From Halichoerus grypus (lineage: Eukaryota > Chordata > Mammalia > Carnivora > Phocidae), in contig NC_135714.1 in assembly GCF_964656455.1 (NCBI RefSeq), positions 62,893,850-62,957,849 of the forward strand: a stretch of DNA of 64,000 bases, in the 5' to 3' direction. The first letter of the stretch is position 1. Every line of letters begins with the position of its first letter. A program made the translations under genes and the position numbers. Positions 1-64,000 of this stretch are shown piece after piece. Below the pieces are notes generated by a model. It was not told where the DNA came from. It ran no database searches and saw nothing but the letters and a program-made list of their open reading frames with translations.

Positions 1-535
1 GTAGAAAACTAATTTTTATGATATGAAATAATGACATATGTCTAATGAATAATCAATAAAACTATTGATGGTTGTCTGATAAATTTAACTGTGCTGGCGA
101 ACTCATATTTGGAACCCCAGGATTTTATAACATGTTTTATTTTGATTTTTAAAAAAATGTTTTTAGAGGGAGCCTTGTGATTATTTTGTTGGTTATATGC
201 TAGTTTTGTGCTAAATATATTTTTTCCTTGTGAAAGAAATAAAAATACAATTTTTTCCCCAAAGGGAACCAGATACTTTCAATTTTAGTTACATCATTCA
301 TGATTTAGAGTTCCATTATAGCTTTAATGCAGCCAGCTAACCACAGATGTGATAGCAAAATATGGAAGTGATAAATGTCTTTTCAGAAATTAAGCACATT
401 AATTGGTTTAAGCAGTAATTTGTGAAAAGAGTGATCCAGTATTAGAAACAGACTTTAGTTTTTTTTAGTAACATACTTAGTTTTTGGTCTGGGACTATGT
501 TTTTGTCTTGTGATTGATTACTTGAGCTCTGATGA

Positions 536-56748
<56,213 letters not shown>

Positions 56749-57550
56749 ATACTTCTGGCGGACTCTTGGCATTAACTCCTGTTTCAAAAAAGTATGAATA
56801 GTTTTATGAATTTGAAAGAAAATTCATTTGTATAGCTCTTTATATCATTCATTCTTACAGGTCAATCAGCATAGGTGATTTTTAAATAAACCAAATAGAA
56901 AAAGGAAGTATCTCCACAGGGTAGTGACTCGCTGTCTCTTCCATGCAGGAGAAAAGGGAGCTCGACTGCTCGCTCCAACCCTGGGTTTCAGCCACCAGAC
57001 GTGACTCCACGGAAATCCCGGGAAAGCACGTGCCACCTTTCCAGTTGTGTAGCCACTGAAAAGGGACTGGAAAGCTGTGTCATTCTTTTTAGAACAGGAT
57101 GTCACTTGTGTGTGCATATTCTGGGCTCATGGCAGGATCCAGCATGTAAAACTAAGGTTATTTGTACATACACAGGTTGCATTTGTGGATTTTTTAAAGG
57201 TCTCTTCTAATTTCCACACAGTAAAAACAAAATCTGGTTCTCCTAAAGAATTAAAAAGTAATTATCGGAGAGAGCAGAGATTTTAGTCCTTACACCGTTC
57301 TCGACAAAGCAGAGCCAGAAGTAACTGACTATTGTGCCTGAAACTGTTGCATTTTTAGAAACAAGTGCCATTAATATGGAAATATCTACCCAGAAGCCTA
57401 GGACAAAAACTAAAGAGAAATACCTGACGTGTGGAAAATGTAAAAGAAAAAAAATGATACTGAAGAGAGAAAAAAAAAAACTACTTCAGGAACACTTTAT
57501 ATATTGTTTTTGAATGGCTTCTTGCTCAAAACTTTTACTGTCATGTCCCT

Positions 57551-57556
57551 AATAAA
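57551..57556 (+). promoter_or_regulatory. BMP2K: Proximal poly(A) signal AATAAA
   Basis: First canonical hexamer after the stop codon, about 800 bases downstream, with a G/T-rich element in the next 20-45 bases. Confidence 0.6.
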
Positions 57557-60500
57557 GCAGATTGTTGGAAAAATGGGGAGGAGGACAAGGGTTGTATAGA
57601 AATTGTACTTCAGGAAAAAAAAAATATGTAGCTGAAACCCTGAGTTTTTAAGACGTTTACAACATAAAATCATGTTGCATTTAATAATGTACTTTATTAA
57701 ATTACCACCTTCCCCAAATATTCCCCAAGTCACGAGCAACAACTTTCTAGTTAGGTTGGGAGGGTGGAGTAGTTTTAATAGAGTGCACAGAACAGTGAAA
57801 CCCATAAAGCCTTATAGGCAGGACTCACGCATCCTGCTGCAAGTACCTCTGCACTAATACGCAAGATCTTAACATGGCTATAAGGTATGAGATAGGAACT
57901 AGCATCTCAGTTCTGCTAGTTGATGCGTCTCTAGTGAAAAGAACCCAGCTACCAAATTGCCTTTTTTTTACACCCCAAATCCTAATTAGAAACTTGAGAT
58001 TTTATAGAAATTGTTTAATAAGATAGAAATTACTATATGAATTAATGTGAATACAGTGTCTGTGCTTCCTGTGTCTCCAGCTATTTTAAGTTATAATTAA
58101 CTGTCCTTCCCTGTCAACATTTAGAAGTTTCTAGAACTGATGAAGCTATTTACAAAAAGGGGTGGAAACTCTTATTAACTGGCACTCTTCTTGATTGCTA
58201 TACTTTAAATGAACTTTCTTTGAATCCAATTAGTGTATTTTATGAGTAATCTTATTAGAATATCTTAATTATAGTGCCCCAAATGGGATGAGCTATTTGC
58301 CTGTTTTCACAGTTCTAAACTTGGAAAGAAGCAAAGTATATGTTACTAAACTATATATTCATTTTTATTGTTTCTTTTCTCTTTTATATTTTAAATCAGA
58401 TACAAATTTGTGGACAAACAGGGAAGCAAATATGTGAATCACAGCGTAGCAGAGGCAGACCAAGCATTATATTACTGCTTAAGAGTTGTATTTTTAGAGC
58501 CCCGACTGCACCAATTACTTGTCCTTGTGCCAAAGGCAAATATTATGTTTGCACCTTTTTTTTTTTTTCCTGATTCTCAGGTTGATTAATACTGCTAATG
58601 CAAATGCTCAAGTAGGTGTTCTTCAAAACTTTACAAAGTAGACTCAAGTGATACTTTCTTTTAAAAGTGAAGAGTTGATGATTACATTTAGTAAATTCAT
58701 GGTAGGTTTGTATCAAACAATTTTTTTTTAATGAAAATTTGTTGGTTGATGTGTACACGGTATGCTTTTGACTATTTTAGTCCTTGGCCTTGGTCTCTGC
58801 TAGACCTCATGAGTTTTATAATTTAAAAGGGGTAGTAGATGAATTAATGTGGTCTCCTTGTGATGTAAACATGAAATACTTAAGATTGTGTCTGATACCA
58901 AGGCCTTGCTTACACTTGCTTTTCAATACACTGAATAATTTTAAGTGATTTAGACACTGATGTAGACACTTCGGGCTTATAAAGTTGGATGAATTCTAAA
59001 GAAACAATTTTGACATTGTTTAAAATATTTCCATCCTTATGTTTATTATATTACAGCCCAGTTACTTTCCTCTTTTGAGATTATAGCTCAGAGGAAACAT
59101 TAGGATTCGACAGGGGACTCAATAGGATAGAAATGGGGAGATTCCTGTGTGTTGAAGTAAAGACATTTTCCAAGGAGTACAGGATTAGGGTTGCTTTCCA
59201 TTTTTCATTATCTCCTCCCACTATCGTTAGGATGTAGGTCACTCTTGTGATGCCCAGGTAATTCCCTTATGAGAATTATGAGGCTGGAGCTCCCAAGGCA
59301 CGTGAAAGAGCCTAACACATACTTGGGACACAACATTCAGTAAAAGTTTGGTTCTATTACGGGATGGTCCAATTCTTGTTTAAGGAAGGAGAGTTGAAAT
59401 TATTTTCCTATTATTAATCAGGTGTCCTCTGTGCTTCTTTTGTACGTAAAGTAGTCATAACTAAACCTGTAATACTTGAACATCACACTAAGGGAAGTAA
59501 ATTATGAAGCTAGCAAAAATCTGAGGCCAAAGTTATTTCTGTCCTAACAGCTTTAATAATGCTTGTTGATTTTGAATAATCGTTTTAAAAGTGGACCATT
59601 CAGTTAACTTTTTAAATATCACTTCAGCACAATTGTTAGTGTTAAAAAGATCAGCTTTTATGGCATTGAAGAATGTTTCTGCTGAGACACAAAAGTTGCT
59701 TGGTATATGTATTAGGTGGAGGAAGAAAGGTTTTAGGCCAGATGAAAATTTAACTGACTAGAATATTTATTCAGAAGTATCAGTGGGAAATTATGTAATT
59801 CTTCCACTGACCCAGCCCATCCCTGAATGTGTACTTGGGCACAGTTATGACATTATTTGGAATTGTAGATAGACACACCTTTTGATCCCACCCCGTTTAT
59901 TGTCTAACGGTAATAGATTGTTATTCTCATACTGCTGGTGGAAAGAGTAAGGCGGAGCCCACCTTTGGCTCTGATGTTCATTAGGCAGAGCAGTTTTCTT
60001 ACTATTTGGCTACTCTGCTTAGTTTAGGTTTTGGTACTTCATATAAGCATTGCTAGAAGGTACACATGTATTAATATCACTAGGTCTGAGGAGTTTGGTA
60101 CATTTGTTTTAATATGTGTAGAATGTGCAGTAAACTTTTTCTTCCCTTTTAGCAAAATCACTCATCATTATTAGGTCTGATACTGAGCTGACAGATCTAC
60201 TGTGAGAATGAGATGACATATCTACTGTGAGAATAAAAATTATGTTTGAGAACTTTTATACACCAGGGTGTTTATATATTGAGAAAAATATATAAACACA
60301 CGCATGCATGCACATGTCACATCTCTCTACTCTGGAGTTAATGTGAATTTTTACTTTTAAATGGAATTGCAACCACAATCATTACTAAAAGAACATTTGC
60401 TCCTAGGGAGGTTTTACAAAAGCCACTAAAAGAATGAGGTAGACAGATGAAAATGCAATGGGTCATCATTTGGGGTTATTTTTATTTAAAAATCGATTGT

Positions 60501-61016
60501 GCTACTTCTGAAAGAATTGTTTTTATTCCTACTCTCTTTTTGTGATTGAAAGGTCATCTAATAGTAAGCAGTATAGTAATAGTAAGCTACTTTTTAAATT
60601 GCTGGCAAACAGCTTTAAGTGCACTTTCTTTGATTACACTTCCATTTTTTGTTAAACTTGAATTTTCTGAAGCCTTTTATGTACCACTAAGCAAATAACT
60701 TTAACTTTTAATAAACCTGATTTACATGCTTATTATATTTCTGAGAATTGTTACAAAACATACTTTCTAAAGTAACTTCAATCCTCAAATATAGCTGGGA
60801 AACTGTTTATGAGATAGAATCAGTTGCTTTTTTTTTTTTCTTTCTACATCTAATTAAGCACTAACTGATTTTACGACTTTATTGCCTTTACGTTGCTTAT
60901 TCTTCTTATTGACTGAATTCTGTCCCTCATTCACTTTGTTTTGTTTGAAATTTAAAATTATTTTCTTACTGTATTTATCATACCTACTGTTTTAATAATC
61001 TGCTTTCTTTAAATGC

Positions 61017-61022
61017 AATAAA
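61017..61022 (+). promoter_or_regulatory. BMP2K: Distal candidate poly(A) signal AATAAA
   Basis: AATAAA in atgcaataaatccc. Others are at 60710-60715 and 61447-61452. Weak evidence because the region is AT-rich. Confidence 0.35.
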
Positions 61023-61099
61023 TCCCAAATGGATTGCATATTCTTTATAATTAGTGACTTTGGAGTTTTTCATTATTTGTCTTAAATGTTTTGGATGTA

Positions 61100-62600
61100 G
61101 ACTTCTATTCAGTTCTTTTATTCACACTACAGACATGAAGCACCTATTATGCTCCAGCTAGTGGAATAGAAAAATGGATAGGATTAGATCTCTGTTCTTA
61201 GGGTAAAACTCACAGTGTAGGATTTAAGTAAGAAAACCTATTGTGACCTAGCATTTTTGCAGCAAAAATACTTCGTAGCACAATTTGTTCAGGCACTATA
61301 ATTACTGATAATTATAATAATGAAGGTAAGGCAAAAACATGACTTTGAAGTACCTTTTGAATGTTTGGCATTTTTTTGCATTGTGTATAATTTATTTAAG
61401 CTTCTTAAAAACTGGTAACGTATATAACTTAAAAAATATTTGGTTAAATAAAATATTGTAATCCTTGATTATGTCAGAAAAGAGGCTTTGGCACGTTAAA
61501 CGTTAAAGAGAAAACCTGTTTATTGGACTGGTGGACTAAGTTTGGTGTCAAGATTGCATTATCTTATGTATTATTTCACGAACTGAAGTCTTTAGATTGG
61601 TGGCTGGTGGAAAGATTCATCTTGTTATGAACTTTTTTTTTTTTTTGACTTAGTAACACCTGAAGTTACATGGAAGAATAAGGGCTTTGTGTCTTTTTAG
61701 TAAATGGTACGAAGTGTGGAATGTACCACTGTTCAAATTCAGTTATGGTTAACTTCTTTAGAGAAAAATATATCCTGCAATTAGAGCTATTTATTTTGAA
61801 TAGCAAATCCCTTTTTAAGGAAGTCCAGCTCTAGCATCATCTGTAAGATGTAGTTAATTCTTCTCATAGTGAGGGCATGAGCTTTTGAAGTTTTATGTTG
61901 CACACTTAAAAATAGTTCGCTTTTGCTTCAGATGGTTGGCACTACTGAAATTACAGGTATGTTCTGCACAGTGTTTTTGATCCCAGACTTACAAAGCAGG
62001 ACTAGAGCTTTGGTGGCTATCATTCCTACCGTCTAAGGATAGACTTTCCACTTTTCACAAGAGAACCCTATTGCTGTTACCTCTCCCTTGTAAAAATGTT
62101 TCCTTAAAGGTAGTTTCAGTTTTGGGTCATTATCTCACTACCTACTCAGGAAGTATGGTACAGAATTTCAGGGGACATTGGTACCCAGTAGCATCTGCAC
62201 CTCTTTTGAATACAAACGCAGTAATTGTGATAATGCATGGAAAAGACACTTCTGTCCTTGCCTGAATAGCTAAGCTGATTCTTCACACATTTTGGCAGGG
62301 CTGGAATTACCCGGAATGATGACTTCAGGTGGATACAGATCTACTCAGCTCAGCAGCTGGCAGGAATCCAGAAGTGTAGGCTTTGCCCCTTGACATTTTA
62401 ATACAGGGCAAAGGATAGCTCTAGGTAGGTACCTGCCAAATGGAGTTGCACAGCTTTATGCCAGTCAATCACAATCTTCAAATTGGATACTTTGTCCAGG
62501 TAGGATGCCAAAGGATGTGACAGAGATTCCCTGAATCTTCATTCCTGATTCTAAAATATGATTTTGAAGCTGTTATGTATTATAAAGAACGACAAACAGT
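61100..62600. other. Intergenic stretch, nothing recognised
   Basis: AT-rich sequence with a T run at 61630-61646 and short chance frames. No repeat family, RNA gene or coding exon is supported here. It may belong to the BMP2K 3' UTR or the space to the next gene. Confidence 0.5.
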
Positions 62601-64000
62601 GCTTAATATATTTAGTAAACTCAGTTTATTTACATCATACGTATTTTGCCATGCAGCTGACTGAATTGCACTCAAGTGTAATAACAAAAAAGACAAGCAC
62701 TATCTTTTGAAAATGGCTTTATATAGAAAGATAATTGCCTCAAATGAGTTAACTACAACCTTATAAATCACAATAGACAATTTAAAACAGCCATGGATAG
62801 TTTTAAAATATATGTGTAAAGTCTGTAGGTAAAGAGCTTTTATAGTTTACACACTGTAAAATTAAAACCAGTTTTTTTAGTATGGTAGCTGAATAGTGTA
62901 CTTTTAATCTTATTTTTTAATAAATCTATAAAAACAAAAATAACTTAAATATACATTATTAACAAGGCTCAGATTTGTAGGCAATTTTTAAATATTCTTT
63001 CATGTTAACAATGTCTTAAACAATTTGCCAGTAGCGGTATGCACACAGTAGGTGGTCAGTAAACACCGACATACAGACGTGTTTATAGGTGACAGCAATC
63101 CACATTCATTCATTCCCTAGTTTATAATAAAATATATCACAGTAAAGATGAAAATGAGAGAGGATAGCTTTCTTACAATATTGAACATTTTCATAAAAAG
63201 ATGAAATGTTCACGTGGTATAATTCTCCCTACAGTCAGAGCTGTATGCCTTTTAAATTAAAAAAACAAACACAGTATGCCCTTTTTATCCATTAATTCAG
63301 ATGGCAAGTATTAGATAATTCATACACTCAAAAAACCAGGAATGTTTTTTAAAAATTAAGAGAAAACAGAACTTAAAATTTGATGTTTTTATTTTGAGAA
63401 GATTTTATAGTAAAAATGGTACCAGGCCTAAAATGACTGGACTTTTTTATTTTTAAATTAATTATAACTACTCTCAGTGTATTTTATTTGGCTAAAATGA
63501 CAAAATATCTATTTAAAATCAGTAATACCATGTTAAACCCATAAGGGTTGTTTTGTGGAAAACACATCCTATTATCATTACAGCAAAGTCTTTTTATCAC
63601 TCAGCAATAGGGATCAAATTTGCGGCCTTATGAGGCAAAGCAGCCATTTTCAAAGTAGTGTGTTCCATCATCATAATGGGTACAACACAGCGCCCTTAGC
63701 CTATTGCGAAGATTCTCCATGCTGAGATGCTAGCATGGGGAATTTATATTCCAAAAACACTATACTGAAAAGAAACAGAAAATTTTACAGATGCATGACC
63801 TGAGGCACATTAAAATAAATCTAATACGAGATGTATAAATGGCATTGTGGAAATAAGCTTCACCATCAATCAATACTTCTGATATTTAGGAATTCCAATG
63901 TTCTGAAGATACACCAGTATTTAAAGCAGCTCATGTCAACCCATTAAGAAATTTGGATAATATTTTATATATTCCAATGAACATGTTTTTGTGAATGACT
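62600..64000 (-). other. PAQR3: Possible 3' UTR of the convergent gene PAQR3
   Basis: In human, PAQR3 lies just beyond BMP2K in convergent orientation (from memory). On the - strand an AATAAA occurs at 62625-62630 (tttatt on +), and the 1.4 kb to the window end has no CAN-SINE and no coding frame, which fits a 3' UTR. No protein evidence is available here, so the assignment is inference. Confidence 0.35.

Larger units (their letters stand above)
56749..61100 (+). other. BMP2K: BMP2K 3' UTR (proximal end near 57.57 kb, distal end possibly near 61 kb)
   Basis: No reading frame of note follows the stop. AATAAA at 57551-57556, followed by a GT-rich stretch (gcagattgttgg ... gggttgt), is a good proximal poly(A) site, giving a UTR of about 0.8 kb. 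Distal AATAAA at 60710-60715 and 61017-61022 could end a longer UTR. The stretch 57600-61100 is AT-rich, without CAN-SINEs or a recognised gene. The true end cannot be decided by sequence alone. Confidence 0.6.

Overview
The window is mammalian nuclear DNA from a carnivore. The evidence is about 19 copies of the tRNA-Lys-derived CAN-SINE (heads matching 'ggcgcctgggtggctcag', tails with AAATAAATAAA), together with carnivore-type L1 elements. The SINE subtype ('gacacagcgagagagggaaca') suggests a caniform such as a bear, seal or mustelid. That finer placement is from memory and only moderately sure.

One protein gene dominates. Positions 560 to 56748 on the + strand hold the last ten coding exons of BMP2K (BMP2-inducible kinase, BIKE; NAK-family Ser/Thr kinase, paralogue of AAK1), probably exons 7 to 16. 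The first two finish the kinase domain. The middle exons encode a Gln/His-rich linker. The last three encode a clathrin-adaptor-binding tail with an NPF motif and eight copies of a D-x-F-(G/T)-x-x-P-F motif. Joining the exons gives 883 in-frame codons including the stop, so 882 residues. Reading through the donor of the SVADK exon gives the short isoform, with a 12-residue tail ending at 27093. Both isoforms keep the frame across every junction worked out here.

Layout: 1-559 is intron. 560-26897 holds eight small exons' worth of introns and coding sequence with CAN-SINE, MIR, old L1 and Tigger-like repeats. 27094-33797 is the intron that also serves as 3' UTR of the short isoform. 33909-55309 is a 21.4 kb intron carrying a 5'-truncated antisense L1 and a near full-length antisense L1 of about 6.4 kb, plus a long L2. 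55310-56748 is the terminal coding exon. 56749 to roughly 57.6 or 61 kb is 3' UTR. Near 62.6-64 kb the sequence may be the 3' UTR of the convergent neighbour PAQR3 on the - strand (inferred from known synteny only).

The most interesting points are two introns whose donors must be GC rather than GT, a nearly absent polyglutamine/polyhistidine tract compared with human BMP2K, the intronic short-isoform terminus, a weak GTCATT donor, and an antisense L1 whose 5' UTR faces the terminal exon. I found no evidence of an undescribed defence, mobile or metabolic system; this is an ordinary vertebrate gene region with notable splicing features.
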